A stretch of DNA of 64,000 bases, from NCBI RefSeq assembly GCF_000829455.1, contig NZ_JXAK01000023.1:1-64000 (forward strand), read 5' to 3'. Source of the stretch: Gordoniibacillus kamchatkensis (lineage in GTDB: Bacteria > Bacillota > Bacilli > Paenibacillales > NBRC-103111). Positions 9,301 through 18,156 of the stretch are shown here, piece by piece. The notes beneath the pieces are model-generated. The model saw only the letters and a list, made by a program, of their open reading frames with translations, did not search any database and was not told where the DNA came from. Numbering within the stretch: position 1 is the stretch's first letter; each line of letters begins with the position of its first letter. A program made the position numbers and the translations under genes.

Positions 9301-9459
9301 CGGAGCTTGCGCCGTAACGAGCAGGGACGGATTGTTGATCGGCGGCAAGTAATCCCGCTGCATCCGGTAAGCGGACATGCCTCCCCAGACGAGGATGAGG
9401 GCGAGGCATGTGACAACGAGGACGATTCGGTTCATGGACGCCGTAATCAGTTTGTTCAT
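6343..9459 (-). CDS. RND-family efflux permease (AcrB/SwrC type)
   Basis: A 1038-residue hydrophobe/amphiphile efflux RND transporter, the usual length of the family. It has an N-terminal helix, a large periplasmic-type loop, a helix bundle around residues 330-540 with GRVIDDTIVVLDNIHRK in the proton-relay region, a second loop, and a C-terminal bundle (LASLVGLLMLSGIAATNGIVLVDK). In Gram-positives such pumps (SwrC/YerP of B. subtilis) work without an outer-membrane channel and export surfactant-like or amphiphilic compounds. No membrane-fusion protein gene is adjacent. The gene ends just before the rhodanese scar, with the phosphoesterase gene upstream on the same strand; a 90-base gap separates them. 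Confidence 0.9.
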   Translation of the reverse strand: MNKLITASMNRIVLVVTCLALILVWGGMSAYRMQRDYLPPINNPSLLVTAQAPDYEAEQIQASVLGPFEDAVRKVDGLESMETNSFDGGLLIGLHFPFDFDMRRAESDVTRALDRVSLPVGVGKPSVTRVSSSSFPVIKLSLTSPSGKMEEAALRTTVQAQIAAELKSLPGVSDVRATGAAKYGYALTLRMADLGKNGITVDDVKQSLTGIQSTWMQGSIANSRVTIPLQVPGLTISEQELKQLPVRAADGHTVPLSAVADLSESMLDVQTITRTDGAASVFFDVLKTPSAGITEVSHNVRSRIQDVPGVKTGDIKLSVLFDQGEQVRASLYGLVKEGLLGCLLSMACVFLFFRNVRSTALIALSLPVCLTAATGLLHAMGISLNILTVSGLIVAMGRVIDDTIVVLDNIHRKIRESHGRATSALIAEAAGEMIPAIASSTATTVAVYIPIAFVRGMIGAAFSGFAWSIVIALLTSLLVAVFVVPAFYCLGYGRRANDSALSIEPIARKLLSGAFRRRRAVIAVCVLLFVLSGVGAWLLPVNFLPANRSGQINVQLEFPEGTALTQLDAAVKRMEQALKPNKDIASFSSVLGSSFTPQFDDVFDAGGGWIQSESVANIAISVTNGAELQTVIDQLQTQLAGLAGSAAVTVTNQNIAGDDSQLKIELSGADAAALDAAARLIRSKLQHIQGLSVAGAVNDKEALPRFRLALDRAALDKAGIRPEDVYERIRIYLSEGARIDVNAGHKETVPLAIHTDKFALAGGSPAAADPQTQILTLLGQETFQGRDGRTFRLNELASLSPASAPSVIQTREGRPFSVVTANITARDVEKIAGQVKDLVDGLPLPAGIRHSINGISAQVDQMIYETGIALAVSCLLVLFILSLVFKGWRAPLTVLICIPFAYTGSVVGMAATGGEWNLASLVGLLMLSGIAATNGIVLVDKIERNLAGGLAAQEAILQGAASRVRPVLMTAVTTVLTLLPLIFLGNSDAVISRSLGIVVVCGMISSTLISLLIIPVIYDWICSPKVSARVAARYLQTE

Positions 9460-9550
9460 GCGAAGAGTTCACTCCTTGCCGCAAAGCGGATGCTGGAAAA
9501 CTTATGCCCCTCCGTCATGAAAGCGGAGGGGCATGGGAGGCATTGCCGCT

Positions 9551-12342
9551 TCAGTTCTTCGCCGGAGAAGGGGCTTTGCTTGCCGGTTGTTCGGCAACTT
9601 CGTCCGGCGTAAGCACTTTGTCTTCGCCGGGATACGGTTGATCGAAGCCTTTCGTCGCGTACCATACCACATGATTCAGCATGTTGGCGTTCACTTTGTC
9701 CGGACCCGCGTTCGGACCGCTGAGGTTGACTTTATTTTGATCGGACCATTCCATCCACAGCTTCTCGATCTCTTTCGTGTCCTGCTTCGTCCCGTACGTG
9801 GATGATGTTACGGTTGCAGAGGCCGGCGCGATAGGATCTGCCGGCAGATTCGATCCCGGTGTTCCGTTCATCTTATCGAGCGCGATGCGATTCGGCACGA
9901 AGTCGTACGGCGTGAAGTCGGGCTCGTCGGTAAACAGCTCGCTCATCGGCAAGGCGGCGGCATCGTTCTGGTTCATCGCCGGGAGACCCAAAATTTGTTC
10001 GATCGTCCGGACCATGTTGATGACCGTCCAATAGTGGCTGTCGGTAATTCCTCTCTTGACCCACGGGCTGATCAGGAAAGCGGGCGCGCGGTGGCCGTCT
10101 ACATGGTCGAGGCCGTTCTGCGCGTCGTCTTCCGTAATGACGATAAGGGAGTCTTTCCAGTACGGGCTGTGGGAGATGAGATCGATGATTTTGCCGACGG
10201 CAAGATCGTTGTCCGCAACTTGCGCCTGCGGCGTCGGGAAGTTTTTGGCGGTGCCGGCGGTGTGGTCGTTCATGACCCACATTTGCACGAGCCCCGGCAA
10301 ATTGCCGTTTTTCACGTATTCCTCGAACTGCCGTTTGAAAATTTCATAGCGATACTGGTCCGGAATCGCCGAATCGAACGTAGGGAACGGCTTATAGGTG
10401 ATCGGATTCAGCGATGGAATATCGCTCGTCGCCTGATAGTGCCCGATCGGCACGTGCAGATTGCCCTGCTTTTGTCCGGACAGGATCAAATAGTCGTTGT
10501 ACCAATCCGTCCAGGTGCCGAACGGCTCCGGACCGGTAAACTGCGTCGTGTCTTCGCCGTAATTGACGACGGAGACGTTGTGATTCAAGGCATTGTCCCA
10601 AATGTGGCCGGTCGAAGCGTAAGCGAGCGAGTCGCCTGCACCGCCCGGGTAGCTGCGAACGTTGGCCGTATCCGTCTCTTTGTCCTCGTAGTCGGTATTC
10701 GTCGCCTGCATCACCCATTGGTGTCCGCTGGCCGATTGAATGCCGGAGACGTAGAAGTTGTCGAGCAGCGGGAACGTGTTCGCCAGCTTATGGAGATTCG
10801 GGGTGACGTTTTCGCCGAACTGGGTCAAGGACGGATCCGAATTCCCGCGCCCGATATCGCCCAGCACCTGATCGTAGGTGCGGTTCTCCTTGACGATATA
10901 GAACACGTGCTTGATGGGGGAAGGCTCGCCGATTCGTTCGGGCATCGCCGCCGGCTTCTTGTTGTTGCGCGGCTTGGCGTTCCGGCCGGCAATATCGAAC
11001 CAGTTGTTGTTGGCGTACACTTCGTCCGTCCAATGCACGAGCTCGCTGTTGGAAGACGGGAGCGGGATCATCGAGATCGATCCTGCTGCGCATAAGCCGA
11101 GTGGCCGTTCACGCTGATTCCCTGGATCGTCAAGTTCCGGCTCAGGCCAAGCGAACCGACCCCGTCCGCGTTGGCGACCAGGAGGCGTTTGTTGGCATCG
11201 TCCGCGGCGATATCGACCGGGAACCATGCTGTCGGGACAAGCCCGAGAAGGCGCGGCGTTTTGGCCGGGCCGTTCCAGTCATATACGGCCAAAGCGTTGT
11301 TCCGGCCGAGGCTGACCACGAGCCGGTTGCCATCCACCATTTTGACGGCGTTGGGCGCGGAACCGAGCGGAGCGTTCGGGTACGGCTCGACTTTGATCGT
11401 CTGCACCACATCGTCGGTATTCGTATCGATGACCGATACGGTATCGCTGTTCGTGTTGGCAACGAAGAGATATTGGCCGGACACGGTCATCCGCGCCGGC
11501 TGAAGGCCGACATCGATCGTTTTCTTGACGGATAGGCCGGCAAGATCGACGACCGAAACGGTCCCCGACGCAGAGCTTCCCGCAGGCGTCGCCAATACGG
11601 GCGTACCGGACGAATCCACCGTAAAATCTCCCGGCTGGGCTTTCTTGCCGCCTACGTTCGTCACATATGCCGTACCGCCGCTCACGACGACGCTTGTCGG
11701 AGCGTTGCCTACAGGGATGCGGGCGGTGAGCTGGTTCGTCTGCAGATCGATCACGCCAAGGCTGTTATCGCGGTTAAGCGCGACGAGCAGTGTCTTTCCG
11801 TCCGGCTCCGGCACGATGTCTTGAGGATTGATGTTGCCGCCGACGCTGGCTAAAGGCAGGTTGATCGTATTTTTCACGGCGAGAGTTCCGTCTTCGGCAA
11901 CCGACATGACGACAATTTTTCCCGTTGATCCGGACGAGCCCGTCGCATAAAGCTGAGTGCCGTCGGGAGAGTAGGCCAAGCCCCACATATGGCTGAGCTT
12001 CAAGGAAAAATTTTGAACAACGAGAGTTCCGGTCTTCAGATCGACGATGTTGACGCCGTCTCCGCCGTAATTGTTCCGGCCGACCAATACGGCAGCGGTC
12101 TTGCCGTCCGGACGCACTTTGACGGAAAGCGGATTGCCGCCAAACTCCACTTGCTGCCCGGCTGGGGTGACGAACTGGTTGACGGGCGTGAGCGCCTTGT
12201 CGTCGGACTGGCGTCCGACCATGCTCGTTCCGAACGGGTTTCCTACCCATGCGTAAGCGCTGCCTGCGCCGGCAAGGAGCGTTCCGGCCGAAACGAGGGC
12301 GACGATTTTTTTCTTGCTGACGTGCTCCCGCAGTTTCTTCAA
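9551..12342 (-). CDS. Secreted YncE-like beta-propeller/phosphoesterase (frame broken near 11082)
   Basis: One gene of about 930 codons. The N-terminal half has a signal peptide (KKKIVALVSAGTLLAGAGSAYA) and repeated YVTN/lactonase-type propeller blades (NPLSVKVRPDGK, VSVVDLAG, FVANTNSDTVSVIDT). The C-terminal half is an alkaline-phosphatase/phospholipase-C-like phosphoesterase (HVFYIVKENRTYDQVLGD, TEDDAQNGLDHVDGHRAP). The start is taken at TTG 12342 because AGGAGGG sits 8 bases upstream, inside the longer ATG frame that opens at 12360. One base is missing near 11082: the propeller frame ends LSRN...DRSR, while SISMIPLPSSNSEL continues in the next frame. Adding a G to CAGGATCG restores a continuous protein like its relatives. 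Probable extracellular phosphate-ester or phospholipid scavenging. Confidence 0.8.
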
Positions 12343-12688
12343 CTTTAATTCCCTCCTCATCTTAGGCTTCCTGGCTAGAGCCTACATCCAAAACTGTAAC
12401 CAGGAAATGTAAAGCGAGCGTCAGAAGGGCGTGTAGATCGTGTTAATGGACAAATTCGTGCCAATGGACTTGTCAGCATGGGCCTTACCGGCTAAAAATA
12501 TGGTAAAAAAAGGTCATAAAACAAAATATACCAATGATTTCGACAAATAACAGGGCGGTATGGGGGACGCCTTAATAGGCCAACGGATTGCAATTCGCCA
12601 ACATAATTCGGCAAAAATATCAAACAATCTTAATAATTGCCGGGAATCAATTTAACTTTCGCATGTTATTCCCATCTCTAACTGAGAA
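12343..12688. other. Intergenic region upstream of the phosphoesterase
   Basis: About 350 AT-richer bases between two minus-strand genes. It should carry the phosphoesterase promoter, but I see no clear hexamer pair or Pho-box repeat that I can defend. Confidence 0.3.
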
Positions 12689-12740
12689 GCAAAAAGGGCC
12701 AGGCTCGCGTTCCTGGAGGAACGTAAGCCTGGCCCTTTGC
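12689..12740 (-). terminator. Terminator of the lacI-type gene
   Basis: A long, near-perfect hairpin (GGGCCAGGCT...GTTCC, TCC loop, GGAAC...AGCCTGGCCC), followed on the minus strand by TTTTTGC. Confidence 0.85.
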
Positions 12741-12744
12741 GCTC

Positions 12745-13766
12745 TTATTTGCGCGGTGCGGCGGTGGATTGTCTGATCATCAATTCGGTCGGCAGCAGGA
12801 TTTCCACATGGGGCTCATCCCGATGGGCCATCCGCCAAAACAGCTGCTCGACGGCTTTTTTGCCGAACAGCGTCAAATCGATGGCTGCGCTCGTCGTGGC
12901 CGGTGTCGTGATGCGCGAAAACTGCCCGTTATCGAAGCTGCAGACGGATATGTCGTCCGGAATTTTGAAGCCCAGCTTCTGCAAATTGGAATGAAACAGA
13001 AAGCCGAGGCCGTCATTCGAGCAAAACCATGCCGTCGGCATCCGCTTCATGCGGGATAACCGATCATAGACGGCATCTCCTTGGTCAAGCGCGTCGGATA
13101 CATCCTTAAGGATAAAATCGGGATCCGGCTCAATGCCGCAATCTTCGAGCGCCATCCTGTAGCCTTCCAGCCGTTCGTAGTAGCTAGGAGAAAATCCGAT
13201 GTTGCCGGCAAACCCGATGTCCCGATGGCCGAGTTCAACCAAATGCTGAGTGGCTTCGTACGCCCCAAAGCGATTGTTCGTAAGAATGCAGTCAGCCTCG
13301 ATTTTCGGGTGATGGTGATCGATGAGGACGGTGGGAATGCCTGTGTCCAGCACCGCATTGATGTATTCCGTACTGATGTGCGAAAGCACGAAAATGCCGT
13401 CGACTGCATGGTTTGCGCAAAAGTGGGAAGAACAAGATTGTCTTTGGCCTGCCCGTTAATCGATTGGATGAGCAAATTCATGCCGCGCGCGGACGTTTCC
13501 TGTTCGATGGACAAATAGATTTCGCCAAAAAAGCTCTTCTGGGCAAACGCGAACTCCGAAGCGATCAGCCCGATGTTGCCCGAGCGGTTGAGCGGTTTTT
13601 TCAAGCGGCCTTCCGGGTACAGGTAACCTAACTGCCGGGCGGTTTCGAGAACGAGCTTGCGCGTCTGTTCGCTTACGCCCGCTTTGCCGGTCAGCGCTTG
13701 CGAGACGGAGTTTTTCGATATGTTCAATTGATCCGCGATGTCCTGCATGGTCACTTTATTTTTCAT
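12745..13766 (-). CDS. LacI-family regulator of the mannoside cluster (frame broken near 13412)
   Basis: A LacI/GalR repressor. The N-terminal HTH (VTMQDIADQLNISKNSVSQAL) and hinge are followed by a periplasmic-binding-protein-like sensor domain (HHHPKIEADCILTNNRFGAYEA, SVCSFDNGQFSRI). The start is ATG 13764-13766 (MKNKVTMQDIA), the family form; a longer in-frame start at 13835 adds an unrelated tail. One base is missing in the TTT run at 13412-13414: adding one A on the coding strand turns LPTFAQTMQST into LPTFAQNHAVDGIFVLSHIS, joining the two halves. It is divergent from the ABC sugar importer, whose promoter region carries LacI-like palindromes, so it probably represses the operon until a mannoside binds. 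Confidence 0.85.
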
Positions 13767-13877
13767 TCGTATCCACTGTACCTTTCTCGAGGACTGCCGA
13801 CTTTGAAGATTCAGGATGCGGCAACGGTTTATCACAAAACTAGCTAAATATTATTATAGCGTCAAGCGAAAGATGAA

Positions 13878-13889
13878 AGTAACGTTACT
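13878..13889. promoter_or_regulatory. LacI-type operator palindrome AGTAACGTTACT
   Basis: A perfect 12-bp palindrome with the central CG typical of LacI/GalR operators. It lies between the divergent regulator and the importer genes. Confidence 0.5.
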
Positions 13890-13982
13890 AAATGCAATTA
13901 CAAACATTATATAAGCAAATCGAAAATAAAACAACATTTGTCGAGGTGGTTTGATTTTCTTGTGAACATTGCGAGAATGATG

Positions 13983-14011
13983 TTGACTTTTGTAAGTAAT
14001 TCGTAAATAAT
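13983..14011 (+). promoter_or_regulatory. Sigma-A promoter of the mannoside operon
   Basis: TTGACT at 13983-13988, 17 bases, AATAAT at 14006-14011. Transcription would start near 14018, inside the cre-like palindrome. Confidence 0.6.
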
Positions 14012-14015
14012 GTTG

Positions 14016-14032
14016 TTACAAGCGCTTTCACC
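14016..14032. promoter_or_regulatory. cre-like palindrome at the transcription start
   Basis: ACAAGCGCTTTCAC (reverse strand GTGAAAGCGCTTGTA) differs from the CcpA consensus WTGNAANCGNWNNCW at two positions. Its position at the predicted +1 suits repression by CcpA or by the adjacent LacI-type protein. Confidence 0.5.
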
Positions 14033-14144
14033 CTTATAAAGTAATTTTAAATCACGTGACATAACAACATTATTGTCATTTTGGGGATCGAGCGCTTGAT
14101 TGCCCTTATGCTTCAATCACACTTGGAGGAGGCCTCGCAAGGCT

Positions 14145-15475
14145 ATGAAAAAGAAAATCGCTGGGCTATTGGCAGTAACGATGACGGTTTCGATGTTGGC
14201 AGCTTGCTCAACGAAAGTTGGGGGCGCGCAGCAGCAGCAACCTGCCGGACAAGCGGGAGGCGGCGTGACCACAATCGAGTTCTGGGCGTCTCCGAACCCT
14301 CCGCAGCAAGCTTACTGGACCGCTATTGCGAAGGAGTACGAATCGGTCAACCCGAAGGTGAAAATTAACGTAAGCCCGATGAAAGAAACGCCGAGCTCGG
14401 AAGCGAACATCCAGTCCGCCATTGCCGGCGGCAGCGCGCCGACGATGTCCGAGAACATATCCCGCGGCTTTGCCGCGCAGCTGGCGAACAGCAAAGCGCT
14501 CGTGCCGCTCGATACGCTGCCGAACTGGAACGACGTCGTTTCCGGACGGAACATGACGGGCACGATCGGCTCGTGGAAGTTTGCCGACGGCCATCAATAC
14601 GTGTTGCCGATCTACTCCAACGCCATGCTGTTCGGCTGGAGAATCGATATTCTGAAGCAGCTCGGTTTCAATGAGCCTCCGAAAACATACAGCCAAGTGC
14701 TCGATTTGGCCAAGAAGCTGAAAGCGAAATATCCGGATAAATACGTATGGGCGAAAGCGATTTGGCTGACCCGACCGCTTGGAAAAGATGGTTCGACTTC
14801 TTCATGATCTACAACGCCGCTTCCGACGGCAACAAGTTCATCGAAGGCAGCAAGTTCGTTGGCGACGACAAAGCCGGCGTGGCTACTTTGCAGTTCTTCG
14901 ACAACTTGCGCAAAGAAAAGGCGCTGCTCGCCGAAAACGTAACGGATCCGTTCGAAACCGGCGTCAGCGTATTCTCCGACCTCGGCCCGTGGACGTTCAA
15001 TACGTGGGCGGACAAGTATCCGGAGATGAAGTTTGGCGAGACGTTCGCGCTGTCTGCGCCTCCGGTGCCGGACGACGTGAAGACCGATCATCCGAAAACT
15101 TTTGCCGATACGAAAGGCCTTGTCATTTACGCTTCCGCGCCGAAAGAAAAGCAGCAAGCGGCGATGGATTTCATCAAGTGGGTCTACTCGGATCCGAAGC
15201 ATGACGCGCAATGGTTCGAGAAAACGAACCTGCCGCCGGCTCGCGACGACCTGACGAAGAACGACGCGTTTAAACCGATTTTGGACAAAAACCCTGCTTT
15301 GAAGATGTATGCCGACTACGTGCCTTATGCGGTGCCGCCTATGGACAACGCCAAGTATAACGATTTGCAAACGATGATCGGCCAGAACGGTTTGAATCCG
15401 GTTGTCAGAGGAGAGAAAGATCCGCAAACCGGCTGGAACGACATGAAGCAAGCGATCGAAGGGGCACTCAAGTAA
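14145..15475 (+). CDS. ABC sugar-binding lipoprotein (frame broken near 14750)
   Basis: Extracellular solute-binding protein (family 1) of a carbohydrate importer. It starts at ATG 14145 (MKKKIAGLLAVTMTVSMLAAC) with a lipobox LAAC; a longer upstream frame is unlikely. It then has TTIEFWASPNPPQQAYW and the usual two-lobe sequence to a C-terminus WNDMKQAIEGALK. One G is missing at 14749-14751: the first frame runs KYVWAKAIW, but TATGGGGCGAAAGC would give KYVWGESDLADPTAWKRW, which continues in the second frame. The stop overlaps the next start (TAATG at 15473-15477), so importer genes are coupled. Likely ligand: a beta-mannoside or manno-oligosaccharide, inferred from the enzymes downstream. Confidence 0.9.
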
Positions 15476-16356
15476 TGGGTACCAAAAACAATAACGGGCT
15501 GGGCTGGTTATTCACCAGCCCGTACCTCGTTTTTGCGGTCGTCTTCTTTGTCGTGCCGCTCGCCTGGTCGCTATACTTGGCGTTCACGAATTGGGACCTC
15601 ATCTCTCCCGATTATCAAAACGTCGGCGTTGCCAATTTCATCAAGGCGCTTGGGAGCCCGGCCGTTCGAGCGGCTTTTTTTGTCACCTTCAAGTTCATGG
15701 TCGTGTTCGTGCCGCTCGTCACGGTCATGTCGCTCGTCGTGGCGGTATTGATCCAAGGGCTGCCGCGCTTCAAAAGCTTTTACATGGTCGGGTTCTTTTT
15801 GCCGTATTTGTCTTCCGGTGTCGTCGCATCGCTCATCGGCAAAGGGTTTCTGTCGTACAGCAGCCCGATCAACGTGTTTCTCAGGGAGCAATTCGGACTG
15901 AAGATCAATTGGCTCGGCTCTCCGTTCTCCGCCCTCATGGTCGTGTCCGTCATCATCGCCTGGAAATTTATCGGCTACTACGGGCTCATTCTCACTTCGG
16001 GGCTGGAAAGCATCGGGAAGGAAGTGTACGAAGCCGCGGCTATCGACGGCGTAACGGAAACGAAGCGGTTTTGGACGATTACGCTGCCGCTGCTGTACCC
16101 GGCGATCTATACGACGCTCATCCTGTCGGTTGGCGTGACGTTCGGCATTTTCACCGAGGTGTATCAGTTGACCGGCGGCGGTCCGAATTTCGCGACGAAC
16201 ACGTGGCAGATGGAAATTTTCAACCAGGCGTTCAAAAATTTGCAGGCCGGCTATGCGTCGGCGGTTGCGATCATCGCTTCGGTCGTGACGTTCATCTCCA
16301 TCTATATCATCCGAAAATTGCTGGAAATGTGGGGGAAGCGCAATGGTTGGGTCTAA
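15475..16356 (+). CDS. ABC sugar permease, MalF/UgpA type
   Basis: A 293-residue inner-membrane permease with six predicted helices. The cytoplasmic EAA loop is clear (YEAAAIDGVTETKRFWTITLPLL), which docks onto the ATPase. It overlaps the binding-protein stop by one base and the next permease by 14 bases. No ATPase gene is in the cluster, so the importer presumably borrows a shared MsmX-type ATPase, as many Firmicute sugar importers do. Confidence 0.9.
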   Translation: MGTKNNNGLGWLFTSPYLVFAVVFFVVPLAWSLYLAFTNWDLISPDYQNVGVANFIKALGSPAVRAAFFVTFKFMVVFVPLVTVMSLVVAVLIQGLPRFKSFYMVGFFLPYLSSGVVASLIGKGFLSYSSPINVFLREQFGLKINWLGSPFSALMVVSVIIAWKFIGYYGLILTSGLESIGKEVYEAAAIDGVTETKRFWTITLPLLYPAIYTTLILSVGVTFGIFTEVYQLTGGGPNFATNTWQMEIFNQAFKNLQAGYASAVAIIASVVTFISIYIIRKLLEMWGKRNGWV

Positions 16357-17182
16357 CGACAGGAGCAAATTCCGCTTAACGGTCCGCTATATCGTCGCTA
16401 CCGCCCTGCTGCTGGTCATGGTGTTCCCGTATTTGTACATGGTGCTCAGCTCGTTCGCAGCCTGGAATCAGGTCGACCGCAAGCTGATTCCGACGTCCTA
16501 CACGCTCAAATCGTATATATGGCTCTTCACCGGCGGCGAATCCGGCGTACCGAGGCCTTGGCTGCACGCCTTCTTCAACAGCGTCTTCGTATCGCTCGCT
16601 TCGACGCTGCTGATGATGGTGTTCGGCGTGATGGTTTCGTATGCGCTGGCCAAAGTGAAGTTCCGCGGCAGAAGCTTTGTGAACAACGTCATTTTGTTCC
16701 AGATGTTTTTTCCGGCGATCATTTTGCTCGTGCCGAACTTTCTCGTTATTCAGAAGGTTGGATTGTACGACACGTATTGGGCGATGATCATCCCGAAGGC
16801 GGTCAGCTTGTGGGCGATTTTCATGTACACGAACTTTTTCAAAGCGATTCCGACGGCGTTTATCGAAGCGGCCAAGCTGGACGGGGCGACGGATTTGCAA
16901 ATCCTGTACAAAATTATGGTCCCGATGTCGAAGTCGATCACGACGGTCATTTTCCTGTTCCTGCTGATGGAGCGGTGGACGGAGCTGCTATGGGACATGA
17001 TCGTGGTGCGCAGCGACGGCATGCTGACGCTGAACGTGCTGCTGTCGCAAATGTTCGGTCCGTATGGCGCATATCCCGGTCCGATGTATGCGGCTTCCGT
17101 GCTTCTAACGCTGCCGATCGTGATCATATTTTTGATTTATAGCAAGAAATTCAAAGAGGGCATGCAGTTCAGTCTGAAATAA
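16343..17182 (+). CDS. ABC sugar permease, MalG/UgpE type
   Basis: A 279-residue second permease. It has six helices and the EAA loop IEAAKLDGATDLQILYKIMVPM, in the position typical of MalG-like subunits. The start ATG 16343 lies inside the 3' end of the first permease and has GGGGGAAG upstream. It ends with the family tail YSKKFKEGMQFSLK. Confidence 0.9.
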   Translation: MVGSNDRSKFRLTVRYIVATALLLVMVFPYLYMVLSSFAAWNQVDRKLIPTSYTLKSYIWLFTGGESGVPRPWLHAFFNSVFVSLASTLLMMVFGVMVSYALAKVKFRGRSFVNNVILFQMFFPAIILLVPNFLVIQKVGLYDTYWAMIIPKAVSLWAIFMYTNFFKAIPTAFIEAAKLDGATDLQILYKIMVPMSKSITTVIFLFLLMERWTELLWDMIVVRSDGMLTLNVLLSQMFGPYGAYPGPMYAASVLLTLPIVIIFLIYSKKFKEGMQFSLK

Positions 17183-17195
17183 AGGAGCCATTTCA

Positions 17196-18142
17196 TTGAT
17201 TAAGCTCAGCAAATCCGAAGTGAAAACGTGCGAGGCGCTGCTGCGGGAATACAAGCAGAAAGGGCGGCCGGTTGCCGCGCCGGTCAAGCTTGCGTTCGCG
17301 GAAGTAGGAGACAAAGACGTATATAACATTACCGCTCCTTTCGAGGACGATGGCGAGCTTGTGATTGCAGGCCGGGTAGAATCGCGCGACAGCGAGCATT
17401 CGGAAATCGTCTTTTTCGTCGAGCGGGGCGGCCGGTGGGTGCCGCGCGAAGGGGCGCCGCGCCTGACGCTGCAGGACCCTTTCTTCACGCGCATCGACGG
17501 GCAGCTCGTGCTCGGCGGCGTGCAGATTTATCCGCATCCTGCTCTTGACAATGCGCTCGCCTGGCGCACTGTGTTCTACAAAGGCAGCTGTGTCGCCGAG
17601 CTGCAGCCGTTCTTCAAAGGGCCGGACGGGATGAAGGACCTTCGTTTGGTACAGCTGCGGGACGGCAGCATCGGCGTGTTTACGAGCCTCAGGGCGACAA
17701 GGGGGGGCGTGGCAAAATCGGCTTCAGCCGCATTCCGTCTCTCGCCCATTTGACGCAGCAGCTCATCGACGAGACGCCTCTGCTCGCGGGGCAGTTCGTT
17801 GACGCCGAGTGGGGCGGAGCGAATGAACCGCGTCTTCTTAAGGGCGGCCTGATCGGTGTGCTCGGACATATCGCATCTTTTGACAACGAAGGCAATCGCC
17901 ACTATTATCCGATGGTTTTTGCGCTTGATCCGGCGACAGGCGAATATTCCGACATACAGCTGATTGCGGTTCGCGCCGACTTTTTGCCGGGGGCGTCCAA
18001 GCGTCCGGACTTGGTCGACGTCGTTTTCAGCGGCGGGCTGGTCCGAAAGTCCGACGGCACGGCCGATCTGTACGCCGGAATCAGCGACGCCGAGGCGCAC
18101 CGCATTACGATTCCTGATCCATTCCTCCAATACGAACGCTAA
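17196..18142 (+). CDS. DUF1861 protein, GH130-like beta-propeller (frame broken near 17688)
   Basis: A DUF1861 (PF08950) family protein, probably a five-bladed propeller related to GH130/GH43 enzymes. It starts at TTG 17196 behind AAAGGAG. Recognisable segments: DVYNITAPFEDDGELVIAGRV, RDSEHSEIVFF, KGPDGMKDLRLVQLRDGSIGVFT, then in the second frame EWGGANEPRL, GHIASFDNEGNRHYYPMVFA and DLVDVVFSGGLVRK. A single C is missing near 17685-17689: restoring it joins GVFT to a PQGDKGGRGKIGFSRIPSL sequence. The function is not established. Its constant company with GH130 phosphorylases and sugar importers suggests mannoside processing. It lies 14 bases before the GH130 gene. Confidence 0.8.
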
Positions 18143-18156
18143 GGAGCTCAGACAGC

